64,000 bases of DNA from CAWJMD01 sp963700925 (GCA_963700925.1 OY969553.1:1736001-1800000); one strand, 5' to 3'. Numbered from the stretch's first letter, positions 53,708 through 62,002 are shown. Made by a program: numbers and translations. The notes: generated by a model not told the origin, from the sequence alone.

Positions 53708-53732
53708 GGAACCCGAGCGGCCGACGCCACGT
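53708..53732 (+). promoter_or_regulatory. Weak candidate ECF-type promoter (GGAACC-N16-CGT)
   Basis: GGAACC at 53708-53713 and CGT at 53730-53732 precede the lipoprotein start at 53742 by 9 nt. The match is the same as at 6781 and 9836, but the very short leader and lack of a paralogous gene make it less sure. Confidence 0.25.
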
Positions 53733-53741
53733 CAGAGGAAC

Positions 53742-54401
53742 ATGACCTCTAGCCCGCGTCGGAGTCTCGGTCGGAATCGGTGTGCGGCGACCATCGCACT
53801 GGCCGGTCTGGCGCTGGTACTGACCGGCTGCGGCGCGCAGCCGAGCGAAGGAGGCACCTCAGTGAGCGAGTCGACGAGCCAGCCGGCAAGTCTCGTCCCC
53901 GAGGGATACGAGGGGCGCTACCGGACCTTCGGGACGGTCGTGCAGAGTCCTGCGGACAGCCCGCGGCTCTGCCACGTCATGGACGCCTCCCTTCCCCCGC
54001 GGTGCGGTGGCCCGGAGGTCGCAGGATGGGACTGGGACGCCGTCGAGGCTGAGTCAGCGAGTGGGACGACCTGGGGCTCCTACGTTCTCGTCGGAACGTT
54101 CGACGGGGGGACGTTCACCCTCACCGAGCCGGCTCGGGCCGACGACGGCGCCATCGGGCGCCCGACGCCCGAGGAACCGACGCTCGACCCCGAGCGCGCT
54201 CCACGCTCCGAGGCGGAGCTGCTGACTGTTCAGGCGTCGCTCGCCGACGTTCCGGGGATGCTGAGCAGCTATTCGGACGTCCGCGCGGGGCAGGTTGTCG
54301 TCGAGCTCCTGGTCGCGACAGCGGAGCGCCAGCGTGAGCTCGACGAGCGGTTCGGTGCTGGGACGGTTCGCCTGCAGGGAGCGCTCATCCCGATCGACTG
54401 A
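53742..54401 (+). CDS. Hypothetical lipoprotein
   Basis: 219 aa from the ATG with GAGGAA 2 nt away. The N-terminus has a lipobox signal (LVLTGCGAQ), so it is anchored outside the membrane. Contains CHVMDASLPPRCGGP (two Cys, a likely disulfide) and a Glu/Pro-rich stretch. No family recognised. Confidence 0.7.
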   Translation: MTSSPRRSLGRNRCAATIALAGLALVLTGCGAQPSEGGTSVSESTSQPASLVPEGYEGRYRTFGTVVQSPADSPRLCHVMDASLPPRCGGPEVAGWDWDAVEAESASGTTWGSYVLVGTFDGGTFTLTEPARADDGAIGRPTPEEPTLDPERAPRSEAELLTVQASLADVPGMLSSYSDVRAGQVVVELLVATAERQRELDERFGAGTVRLQGALIPID

Positions 54402-54404
54402 GGC

Positions 54405-55025
54405 TCAGGCTGCGGGTCCCTCGACCACCGGTGTGCTCACCTCGGCGGAGAAGCCTCCATCGGCTTGCGCGAGCTCGGTGACCCAGACCATCCAGTAGCG
54501 GTGCGCTCCAGCGTCCGCTCCCGACAGCACCGTCTCGCCCTCGGCGGTCGTCACGCTGTCGGCCGACGGCATCCCGTCCACGTCACCGGACGGCGCCTCG
54601 TCGCCGGCCAGCAGGTCGACGGTGAGTCCGGGGCTGGCGGTCTCGAGCTTCACGGACGAGACCTCCCGCGCCTCACCGAGGTCGATCAGCAGGCCGACGC
54701 CCGGCTTGAGGGCGCCGAACTGGGCCGTCTTGTAGGTCTGTGTGGACCACGTGCCCCCCTCGTCCCGGAAGCCGCTGCCGCCGACCGGGTCGAAGCTCTC
54801 GACCGATGCGGGCTCGATCGGCTCGGCAGGGGCGGCGGTCTCCTCGCCGGTGCCCTCACCGGACTCCCCGCCGCCGAGCGCGATCACGAGGCCGACGGCG
54901 ATGCCGGCGACCGCCGCACCGAGCAGACAGAAAACGATCGTGACCGTCCGAGGGCCCGAGCGCTTCGGCCCAGCAGGCGGGTACGACGGGACCCCGGACA
55001 CGGGGGTGACGGGCTGCGCAGACAT
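54405..55025 (-). CDS. Single-pass membrane protein with discoidin-like C-terminal domain
   Basis: 206 aa from the ATG at 55025. A Pro-rich cytoplasmic N-terminus, one membrane segment (TIVFCLLGAAVAGIAVGLVIAL), an acidic linker, then about 110 residues (WSTQTYKTAQFGALKPGVGLLIDL, VSSVKLETASPGLTVDLLAG) resembling the C-terminal beta-sandwich attached to some actinobacterial MurJ and kinase proteins. Ligand unknown. Convergent with the lipoprotein gene. Confidence 0.65.
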   Translation of the reverse strand: MSAQPVTPVSGVPSYPPAGPKRSGPRTVTIVFCLLGAAVAGIAVGLVIALGGGESGEGTGEETAAPAEPIEPASVESFDPVGGSGFRDEGGTWSTQTYKTAQFGALKPGVGLLIDLGEAREVSSVKLETASPGLTVDLLAGDEAPSGDVDGMPSADSVTTAEGETVLSGADAGAHRYWMVWVTELAQADGGFSAEVSTPVVEGPAA

Positions 55026-55202
55026 GCGCAAAGTCGACCACACCTGCTGCGGCCGGGCTCTGCTGGGTCCGGGGCTCAGGTTCGCCCCACCGAGAACCGA
55101 TGACTCTGGGTGAGGTCCAGTGACTTTCTGGACACGTGCGTCGTTTCGACCTGCACAGCCCGGGCCAGGGCGGCAGGCAGCCGTGACCCAGAAGGAACTC
55201 CT

Positions 55203-58200
55203 GTGCCTGCTGTCGAGAGCCGCTCTCCGAGGACACGCCGCGTCGCCGGCCTGCTCGCCGTCTCACTCGGCGCCGGAGCCGCAGGGTTGCTGTCCGCCCT
55301 CCCCGCTCAGGCGGCCGCCGACCCCTCGGCCGAGCCACTGTTCGTCGAGACGTCGACTCAGGACCGCGACACCGGAGACGCCTTCAACACTCGGGTCGAG
55401 ATCGCGGACATGAACCAGGACGGCAACCTGGACATGGTGTCCGCGGCAGGCGGCAGCGGCAACGGCTTCTACGTGGAGCTCGGTAACGGCGACGGAACCT
55501 TCCAGGCCGCGGTCAAGGTTCCCGCTGGAGGGACCGGCACGTCGGTCACAGTCGGCGACGTGACCGGAGACTCCTACCCCGACGTGGTCGCCAAGCGTTT
55601 CGTGAACGGGGTCGACGGCTCCATGGGTGTGGGTCTGGCCGTCTACGTGGGATCTGCCAGCGGGACGAGCTTCGTCCTCGGTTTCCAGGGCGGGTTCCAC
55701 CTGGTCACAGCGCTTGGCGACCTCGACCTGGACGGCGACCTCGACCTGCTCGCGTCGGCACCGTTCGCGAACCAGGTGTACGAGAACGACGGCGTGGGCG
55801 GCTTCACGCTCGTCCCCACGAACATCCCGCAGGGCGCCATGTACGACATGCCCGCGCCGGTCGACTTCAACGGGGACGGCCGGGGCGACTTCGCGATGCC
55901 CGACTCCTTCACCGACATGATCCACGTCGTCCTGTCCGACCCGGAGAGCGCGGCACCGTTCGTCTACCTGCCGGCGCAGGACTACCCGACGATGACCACA
56001 GACGTGTACGGCGTCGTCACGGGCGACGCGGACGACGACGGCGACCAGGACTTCGCCTACACGGCGGCAGGCGGCACGGGGCAGGTGCGCCTCGCCAGGA
56101 ACAACGGGCTGGGGTCGTTCACCGAGACGGTCCTGGCGAGCGGGAACGTCCTCGGCTCGCCCGTCTTCGCTGACTTCAACGGTGACGGCGCGAGCGATGC
56201 GGCCTACCCCCTGGCTGGGTCGGTCCGCTTGCTTCTCGGCGACGGCGCAGGCGGCTACGTACTGGCCAGCCGCACGTACGGAGCCGTGGGCGAGCCGTTC
56301 TCCCTGTCCGTCGGCGACTTCAACGGTGACAACCGCACCGACGTGGTGGCGCCCGAGTACTTCGAGCAGGTCAACCACGTGCTGACGAACCTCGGGAACG
56401 CCGGCGCCCCGGCGGTGACTTCACAACCCGCCGCCCAGGCGGTGACCGCGGGCGAGCCCTTCTCGTTCACCGCCGCAGCATCAGGCGCCCCGGCTCCAAC
56501 CGTCCAGTGGGAGCGCAGTACCGACGCCGGCGCGAGCTACTCGCTGCTGTCCGACGCCAGCGCGTTCTCCACGACGTACACGGGCACGGCGACTTCCGAC
56601 ATGGACGGGCATCTCTACCGGGCCGTGTTCACGAACGGCGTCGCCCCCGATGCACGCAGCGACAGCGCCGTGCTCACCGTGAACTCTGCGCCCGCCATCA
56701 CGATGCATCCCTCCGACCAGTCGGTCAGCGACCTCAGCGAGGTCACCTTCTCGGCCAGGTCGGACGACCCCACGGCGACCGTCGGTTGGTTGATCAGCTA
56801 CGACGACGGGGCCACGTTCTTCGGTGTCGCCGAGGCCAACAGCCAGGACTACACGTGGACTGCCCAGCTGAACGAGGACGGTGAGCAGCTCTACGCCGTG
56901 TTCTCCAACGAGTTCGGGTCCACGGCGACGAACATCGCCACGATGACGGTCAACGCGAACGCCCCGACCGTGATCGAGGACCCGCAGAGCCAGACCGTGG
57001 ACTCGGGCATGGCGGCGGACCTCCAGGCGCAGGCCTCGAGCAACCCGGTGGCGACCGTGCAGTGGCAGGTCAGCACCGACGACGGCGAGACCTACGACGA
57101 CCTGATCGGCGAGACGGGGACGGGCGCGGCCTTCTTGGTCGACTACTCCCACAACGGAAACCTCTACCGCGCCGTCTTCACCAACCCGGGTGGGGACGCC
57201 ACGACCGAGTCAGCTGTGCTCACCGTGACGCCGATCGAGCCCCAGGTCACCGACCACCCCGACTGGGTGACGGTGCAAGCGGGTGTGTCGGTCACGTTCG
57301 CCGCAGACGCAGCGGGCGATCCCGCCCCGACCGTCCAGTGGCAGGTCAGCACCGACGGCGGCAACACCTTCGCCGATGTCGACGGAGCGACCGACCCCAG
57401 CTACACGTTCACAGCGACCGCCGCCGACACCGGCAGCCTCTACCAGGCCGTGTTCACGAACGCGGGCGGCACCGGCACCAGCAGTCCCGCGCTGCTGACG
57501 GTGAACGTCGCCCCGGTGGTCACTGCCGAGCCGGAGGCCCAGACGGTGGTCGAGGGCGAAGCGGCATCGTTCACCGCTGAGGCGACCGGCCAGCCTGAGC
57601 CGCTGGTCCAGTGGCAGGTCAGCGCGGACGGCGTCACCTACGAGGACGTCGTCGGTGCCTACCTGAGCACCTACGAGTTCTCCACCGAGCTGTCCGACGA
57701 CGGCAACCACTACCGGGCCGTGTTCGCCAACGACGGTGGCACTGCCATCAGCAACTCCGCGACCCTGGCGGTCTCTGCGTTGCCTGTGCTCGAGACGCCT
57801 TCCGCGCCACTCGATGTCACTGCCACGCAGTCCGGGCCGGGAGAGATCACCGTTGGTTGGGAAGCCCCGGCTGACGAGGGAAGCTCGCCGGTGACCAGCT
57901 ACGAGGTCGACCACCAGACCCAACAGAGCCTGAGCGCTCCGAGCCGTCCAGGCAACGTGAGCGCGATGGCGCCCGCGATCCAGTACTCCAAGGTGCTCAG
58001 CGGTCTCGAGGACGGGGACTACCTGCTGTCGGTCACTGCCGTCAACGGTGTCGGAGCCGGTGTGCCTGCCTTCGTGGAGGTCAATGTCGCAACAGCCACC
58101 CCGCCGACCGACCCACCGGTCGTGGACGGGGAAGACCCGGTTGTCGACGACGAGGACACGGTGAAGAAGACCGTGCGGTACAAGGTGCTTCCGGTTACCG

Positions 58201-58298
58201 GCACCGAGATCGCCGCGCTGGCGACGACGATCGTCGCCCTGCTGTTCGTGGGCTCGCTGATCCTGTTTGCCGGCTGGCGTAGCCGTCCGAAGAAGTAG
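55203..58298 (+). CDS. LPXTG surface protein: FG-GAP propeller, five Ig-like domains, Fn3
   Basis: 1031 aa from the GTG at 55203 (AAGGA upstream). Signal peptide, then about seven FG-GAP/VCBS repeats with Asp-rich Ca-binding loops (DMNQDGNLD, DFNGDGRGD, DADDDGDQD, DFNGDNRTD) forming a probable beta-propeller to about residue 400; then five Ig-like repeats of about 85 residues (VQWQVSTDGG, LYRAVFTNAGG); an Fn3-type domain (VTATQSGPGEITVGWEAP); and an LPVTG sorting signal with hydrophobic stretch and RSRPKK. It would be wall-anchored by sortase, likely for adhesion or carbohydrate binding. No sortase gene in the window. Confidence 0.85.
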   Translation: MPAVESRSPRTRRVAGLLAVSLGAGAAGLLSALPAQAAADPSAEPLFVETSTQDRDTGDAFNTRVEIADMNQDGNLDMVSAAGGSGNGFYVELGNGDGTFQAAVKVPAGGTGTSVTVGDVTGDSYPDVVAKRFVNGVDGSMGVGLAVYVGSASGTSFVLGFQGGFHLVTALGDLDLDGDLDLLASAPFANQVYENDGVGGFTLVPTNIPQGAMYDMPAPVDFNGDGRGDFAMPDSFTDMIHVVLSDPESAAPFVYLPAQDYPTMTTDVYGVVTGDADDDGDQDFAYTAAGGTGQVRLARNNGLGSFTETVLASGNVLGSPVFADFNGDGASDAAYPLAGSVRLLLGDGAGGYVLASRTYGAVGEPFSLSVGDFNGDNRTDVVAPEYFEQVNHVLTNLGNAGAPAVTSQPAAQAVTAGEPFSFTAAASGAPAPTVQWERSTDAGASYSLLSDASAFSTTYTGTATSDMDGHLYRAVFTNGVAPDARSDSAVLTVNSAPAITMHPSDQSVSDLSEVTFSARSDDPTATVGWLISYDDGATFFGVAEANSQDYTWTAQLNEDGEQLYAVFSNEFGSTATNIATMTVNANAPTVIEDPQSQTVDSGMAADLQAQASSNPVATVQWQVSTDDGETYDDLIGETGTGAAFLVDYSHNGNLYRAVFTNPGGDATTESAVLTVTPIEPQVTDHPDWVTVQAGVSVTFAADAAGDPAPTVQWQVSTDGGNTFADVDGATDPSYTFTATAADTGSLYQAVFTNAGGTGTSSPALLTVNVAPVVTAEPEAQTVVEGEAASFTAEATGQPEPLVQWQVSADGVTYEDVVGAYLSTYEFSTELSDDGNHYRAVFANDGGTAISNSATLAVSALPVLETPSAPLDVTATQSGPGEITVGWEAPADEGSSPVTSYEVDHQTQQSLSAPSRPGNVSAMAPAIQYSKVLSGLEDGDYLLSVTAVNGVGAGVPAFVEVNVATATPPTDPPVVDGEDPVVDDEDTVKKTVRYKVLPVTGTEIAALATTIVALLFVGSLILFAGWRSRPKK

Positions 58299-58363
58299 CG
58301 CCGCCGAGGTAGCTCCACCGAGAGTCCATAATCGCGGCTGTGACCAGCACACGGAGGGCCGAG

Positions 58364-58888
58364 ATGTTCGTCCGCGAGGAACATGACCCACGGTTCGACG
58401 CGCCCACCACTGGGGACGAGCGAACGATGCTCCTCGAGTTCCTACGCGCTCAGCGCGCGACCTTGGTGCTGAAGTGCGCGGACGTGGACGCGGAGCTGTC
58501 CCGCCGATCGGTCGAGCCCTCCACGCTCTCGCTGCTCGGACTGGTGCGTCACCTCGCCGACATGGAGCGCCGGTGGTTCCGCCGAGTGATGGCCGGACAG
58601 GACGCGCCGGCCCTCTTCTCGTCGGAGGCGAACCCCGACGACGACTTCGACGGTGCGACGGCGGATCCCGCTGCGGCCACCCACGCATGGGAGGTCTGGC
58701 GCAGCGAAGTCGCGTTCGCGGACCAGCTCGTCACTGACGCAACGGATCTCGACATCGTCGGTCGGGACTCATGGCGGGGGACGGTGTCGCTTCGATGGGT
58801 ACTCGTCCACATGGTCGAGGAGTACGCCCGGCACAACGGGCACGCTGACCTGCTGCGCGAACGGATCGACGGGGCCATCGGTCTGTAG
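58364..58888 (+). CDS. DinB-like protein (DUF664), second copy
   Basis: 174 aa from the ATG at 58364, chosen for the GGAGGG site 5 nt upstream; a GTG at 58340 is in frame. DUF664 features: LLEFLRAQRATLVLKCADVD, LLGLVRHLADMERRWFRRVM, and RWVLVHMVEEYARHNGHADLLRERIDG. Same family as 53111-53701. Metal-binding His are conserved. Substrate unknown. Confidence 0.85.
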   Translation: MFVREEHDPRFDAPTTGDERTMLLEFLRAQRATLVLKCADVDAELSRRSVEPSTLSLLGLVRHLADMERRWFRRVMAGQDAPALFSSEANPDDDFDGATADPAAATHAWEVWRSEVAFADQLVTDATDLDIVGRDSWRGTVSLRWVLVHMVEEYARHNGHADLLRERIDGAIGL

Positions 58889-58901
58889 AGCGAGCCTGTC
58901 G

Positions 58902-60575
58902 CTAGAAGGTGACGCTCCAGCTGTCGATGTAGCCAGTGTCCTGGCGGGCGTTGTCGTTGACCCGCAGCTTCCAGGTTCCGGTGAGCTGCTCGGTCGTCAG
59001 GTTGACCGTGTAGGTGGCGTTGATGTTGTCGGCGCTGCCGCCGGTCCGGTTGTGCAGCGTGTACGCGCTGCCGTCCGGCGCCACCAGGTCGACCTTCAGG
59101 TCGCCCTTGTAGGTGTGGACGATCGCAACCCCGACCTGCGTCGCGGCCGGACCGTTGCCGGTGCGGCCCGTCACGGCGATGGGGCTCTCGACGGTTGCCA
59201 GGTCTGCGATCTGGTAGTTCGTCGAGTTGGTGTACCGCTGCGGCGTCTCGCCAGGACCGCCGTCGCCGCAGTACTGGTCCTCCTTGCCGATCACCTTGTA
59301 GACGCAGTCCGACGCCTCGAGGAAGTCGAGCACCGCCTCGCGGTTGCGCACGGTCTCCCGGCCGATGACCTCGTCGGGAGGGTAGAAGCCACCCTGCTGC
59401 TGGGTTCTGGGGTACATCTCGAAGGTGTACGTGAAGATCCTCTCGGTCCCCCAGAGCCAGTCGTCGATCCCGCCGTCCGTGATGTAGAGGTCGCTCCCCT
59501 GCTGCGGCGTGTAGCCGTTGCTCTGCGCCATCTGCTGCCCGAGCGTCGCGTGGGCATCGCGGTCGTCCTGCGACAGGCCGGGACCGGTGTCGGCCGTCGT
59601 GTACCCGTACGGCCACAGGATCAACTCAGAGTAGGTGTGGAAGTCGATGTGCGACGAGATCTGCTGCACGCCACCGGCTTTCCGTGACAACACGAAGTCG
59701 GCCACTGCCCTCGTCTCGGGTGCCGAGAACGCTGCCGTGCCACGGTAGGTGTCGGACGAGGTGCTGCCCGACGAGCCTCCGCAGCATCCCCAGTTGTAGC
59801 CCCAATTGCGGTTCAAGTCGGTGCCGACGTACTGCGACCCCGCGTTCGGCTGCCGGTTCTTCCTCCACATGCGGTACGCGCCCGTCGCCACGTCGTACTC
59901 GACCCCGTCGGGATTGACCATGAAGACGATCCAGATCTCCCTGTTGTCGACCATGTTCTTGACCCGGGAGTCGGTCGCGTACTTGCTCGTCAGCTCGTTC
60001 AGCAGGTACAGGCACATCTCGACCGTGAGGTGCTCGCGCGCGTGCTGGTTGCAGGTGAAGAGCACCTCCGGCTCGTCCTCGTCGGTCGCGACGTTGTCGG
60101 AGATCTTCGCGGTCCACATCTCGCGGTTCTCGTACGACCGGCCGATCGAGGTCTTGGACGCGATCGCCGGGTTGGCGGTCACGACCTGCGTCAGCTCGGC
60201 GCTCATCTCCGAGTAGGTGTGGTAGGCCGCGTCCGAGGGCGGGAAGTCCATGGTGCCCGGCCCGGTCCGGCCGGGAGCCGGAGCCGGCTTGGTGCTCTCG
60301 CTGATCCGGTACCCCTTGGCCGAGATCGCCTGAGCCTCTTGGGGTGTCGCCGTGACGAGGAGTCTGCCGTGCTCCTGCACCTCGAGGACGACGGCTCCCG
60401 TGGACGCCACTGCCGAGCGGGCGCCTTGGGTCCGGGCTCCTTCCACCTCGTACGTGCGGACGTCGGCGACCACCTCGGAGGAGGGAGCCGCCTCGCTCGG
60501 CGCGACCAGCGCCAGAGGGATCCCGACCGCGAGGATGGCTGCGGACACGAGGGTGGACCGGAAGCGGGCGCGCAT
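58902..60575 (-). CDS. Secreted M14 zinc carboxypeptidase with P-domain
   Basis: 557 aa from the ATG at 60575 (Sec signal about 1-30). A propeptide-like region (about 31-115), then the M14 domain: zinc ligands HAREHLTVE (His and Glu near 178-181) and DFHTYSE (His near 310), catalytic Glu in FTYTFEMYP (near 385). A C-terminal proprotein-convertase-type P-domain beta-sandwich follows (IADLATVESPIAVTGRTGN to the end). Carboxypeptidase T-like; it trims C-terminal residues outside the cell. Confidence 0.92.
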   Translation of the reverse strand: MRARFRSTLVSAAILAVGIPLALVAPSEAAPSSEVVADVRTYEVEGARTQGARSAVASTGAVVLEVQEHGRLLVTATPQEAQAISAKGYRISESTKPAPAPGRTGPGTMDFPPSDAAYHTYSEMSAELTQVVTANPAIASKTSIGRSYENREMWTAKISDNVATDEDEPEVLFTCNQHAREHLTVEMCLYLLNELTSKYATDSRVKNMVDNREIWIVFMVNPDGVEYDVATGAYRMWRKNRQPNAGSQYVGTDLNRNWGYNWGCCGGSSGSTSSDTYRGTAAFSAPETRAVADFVLSRKAGGVQQISSHIDFHTYSELILWPYGYTTADTGPGLSQDDRDAHATLGQQMAQSNGYTPQQGSDLYITDGGIDDWLWGTERIFTYTFEMYPRTQQQGGFYPPDEVIGRETVRNREAVLDFLEASDCVYKVIGKEDQYCGDGGPGETPQRYTNSTNYQIADLATVESPIAVTGRTGNGPAATQVGVAIVHTYKGDLKVDLVAPDGSAYTLHNRTGGSADNINATYTVNLTTEQLTGTWKLRVNDNARQDTGYIDSWSVTF

Positions 60576-60697
60576 CTGCACTCCTGAGTCTGCGGGGGCT
60601 TCCGCCACAGGCTGTCGAAGTGAGCGTCGCCCGTCCAGACCTCCGCTGGATATCAAGGGTTTTCCCGATGCAGCGGCGTTGAAGGCCGTTCGCAGCG

Positions 60698-61126
60698 TCA
60701 GTCAGCGATCGCGATCCCCATCGAGCGGGCCGTGCCGGCGACCGACTTCTCGGCAGCTTCGAGGTCGTCGGTGTTCATGTCGGGCAGCTTGACCATGGCC
60801 ACGTCACGCAGTTGCGCTCGGGTCAGGGTGGCAACCGGCCTGCCGTTCGGCTGGGAGGCGCCCTTGCCGAGGCGTGCGGCCTTGCGCAGCAGCGCGGACG
60901 TCGGCGGGGTCTTGGTGACCAGGGAGAAGGAGCGGTCCTCGTAGATCGTGATGACGGCCGGGACGATCTCGCCTCGCTGGTGGGCGGTGATCTCGTTGTA
61001 CGTCCGCACGACTTCGACCATGTTGACGCCGTGCGGGCCCAGTGCCTGGCCGGCCTTGGCCATGCCGGCCTGGCCGGCCTCGAGCTGGATGTTGACGACG
61101 GCGGAGACGCGCTTCGTAGATGACAT
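60698..61126 (-). CDS. Ribosomal protein L11 paralogue with altered thiopeptide-binding loop
   Basis: 142 aa. Clear L11: LGPHGVNMVEVVRTYNEIT, PAVITIYEDRSFSLVTKTPPTSALLRKAA, LTRAQLRDVAMVKLPDM and GTARSMGIAI. The usual rplK lies with rplA, secE and nusG; here the gene is alone. In the N-terminal loop the family's AGQATPAPPVGPALG reads AGQAGMAKAGQALG, with Pro20, Pro22, Pro23 and Pro26 (E. coli numbers) replaced and one residue missing. Pro22 and Pro26 are known thiostrepton/micrococcin resistance positions. No ribosome site; the promoter puts the start at or near the ATG. Divergent from a TipAS-type regulator. Confidence 0.9.
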   Translation of the reverse strand: MSSTKRVSAVVNIQLEAGQAGMAKAGQALGPHGVNMVEVVRTYNEITAHQRGEIVPAVITIYEDRSFSLVTKTPPTSALLRKAARLGKGASQPNGRPVATLTRAQLRDVAMVKLPDMNTDDLEAAEKSVAGTARSMGIAIAD

Positions 61127-61133
61127 GCGGAGG

Positions 61134-61164
61134 ACGCTAAATATTGACGCAACGTCAGGGTCAA
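61134..61164 (-). promoter_or_regulatory. MerR-type promoter for the L11 paralogue (19-bp spacer)
   Basis: Minus strand: TTGACC (61164-61159), 19-nt spacer, TAGCGT (61139-61134). The TTGAC-N11-GTCAA dyad (61144-61164) lies between -35 and -10, as at MerR-controlled promoters. The start site expected about 7 nt downstream falls on the ATG at 61126. Confidence 0.75.
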
Positions 61165-61200
61165 ACCAATATGACTGCCTTGACTCTGACGTAGCGTCAA
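61144..61200. promoter_or_regulatory. Two 21-bp inverted operator arms shared by L11 and tipA-like genes
   Basis: Arms 61144-61164 and 61180-61200 are inverted copies matching at 19 of 21 positions; each arm is itself a TTGAC-N11-GTCAA dyad. They are separated by 15 bp. Each arm spans the -35 and most of the spacer of one of two divergent promoters. Confidence 0.85.
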
Positions 61201-61210
61201 CTTCTACGCT
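61180..61210 (+). promoter_or_regulatory. MerR-type promoter for the TipAS regulator gene (19-bp spacer)
   Basis: TTGACT (61180-61185), 19-nt spacer, TACGCT (61205-61210). The extended spacer with internal dyad is the mark of MerR-activated promoters and suggests autoregulation. The predicted transcript starts about 61217, leaving a 22-nt leader with GAGGAGG before the GTG at 61239. Confidence 0.75.
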
Positions 61211-61238
61211 TGGCGACGAAGGACGAGGAGGCAGCACG

Positions 61239-61985
61239 GTGGAGTGGTCGATCCAGGAGATCGCGCGGTCGGCCGGAACCACCAGCCGAACGTTGCGTCA
61301 CTACGGGCAGCTCGGGCTGCTCGAGCCCAGCCGCACCGGGGCCAACGGGTACCGCTACTACGACCAGAACGCACTCGTTCGGCTCCAACGAATCCTGTTG
61401 CTGCGCGAGCTGGGGCTGGCTCTGCCGGCCATCGGCGAGGTCCTCGACGGCCAGCGCGACACGGCTGCGGCCCTGAGTACTCATCTCGAGCTGCTCGAGG
61501 CCGAGCGCGAGCGAATCGGACGTCAGATCGCCTCAGTGAGAACGACTTTGCGCAAGACACGAGAGAGTGAGCAGTTGATGCCGGACGAAGCGTTCGACGG
61601 GTTCGACCACACCCAGTACGAGACAGAGGTCACCGAGCGGTGGGGTCGGGATGCGTACGAGAAGGGAGACCGGTGGTGGCGCTCGCTGTCGGCTGACGAG
61701 AAGGCGGCGTTCCAGCAGGAGCAGCGCGACATCGCCGCCGACTTCGGCGCGGCACACCGGGCCGGGAAGGCACCTGACAGCGACGACGTCCAAGCCATCG
61801 CACGCCGGCACGTCAACTGGCTGTCGCCCACGTCTCCACCCGCGAAGGGCTACCTGACCGGCCTCGGCGAGATGTACGTCGCCGACTCTCGCTTCACGGT
61901 GAACTACGACCGTCACGGCGAAGGCACAGCGGTTCTCGTCCGAGATGCGCTCGCGTTCTACGCCGAGCGCAACCTCACTTCCTAG
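61239..61985 (+). CDS. MerR-family regulator with TipAS antibiotic-recognition domain
   Basis: 248 aa, GTG with GAGGAGG. MerR winged helix (WSIQEIARSAGTTSRTLRHY, LGLLEPSRTGANGYRYYD) and dimer helix to about 105; TipAS domain about 115-248 (FDHTQYETEVTERWGRDAY, GLGEMYVADSRFTVNYD, RDALAFYAERNL). In S. lividans TipA this domain binds thiopeptides, linked through a Cys; this protein has no Cys at all, so binding would be non-covalent or the ligand different. ATG 61578 (Met114, purine-rich upstream) could give a TipAS-only product, as in TipA. Confidence 0.88.
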   Translation: MEWSIQEIARSAGTTSRTLRHYGQLGLLEPSRTGANGYRYYDQNALVRLQRILLLRELGLALPAIGEVLDGQRDTAAALSTHLELLEAERERIGRQIASVRTTLRKTRESEQLMPDEAFDGFDHTQYETEVTERWGRDAYEKGDRWWRSLSADEKAAFQQEQRDIAADFGAAHRAGKAPDSDDVQAIARRHVNWLSPTSPPAKGYLTGLGEMYVADSRFTVNYDRHGEGTAVLVRDALAFYAERNLTS

Positions 61986-62002
61986 GACGGGTGATCCCGG
62001 GC

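Noticed and set aside
59800..59830. GGTTCAAGTC string resembling a tRNA T-loop
   Set aside because: It lies inside the M14 carboxypeptidase gene and no acceptor or anticodon stem surrounds it.
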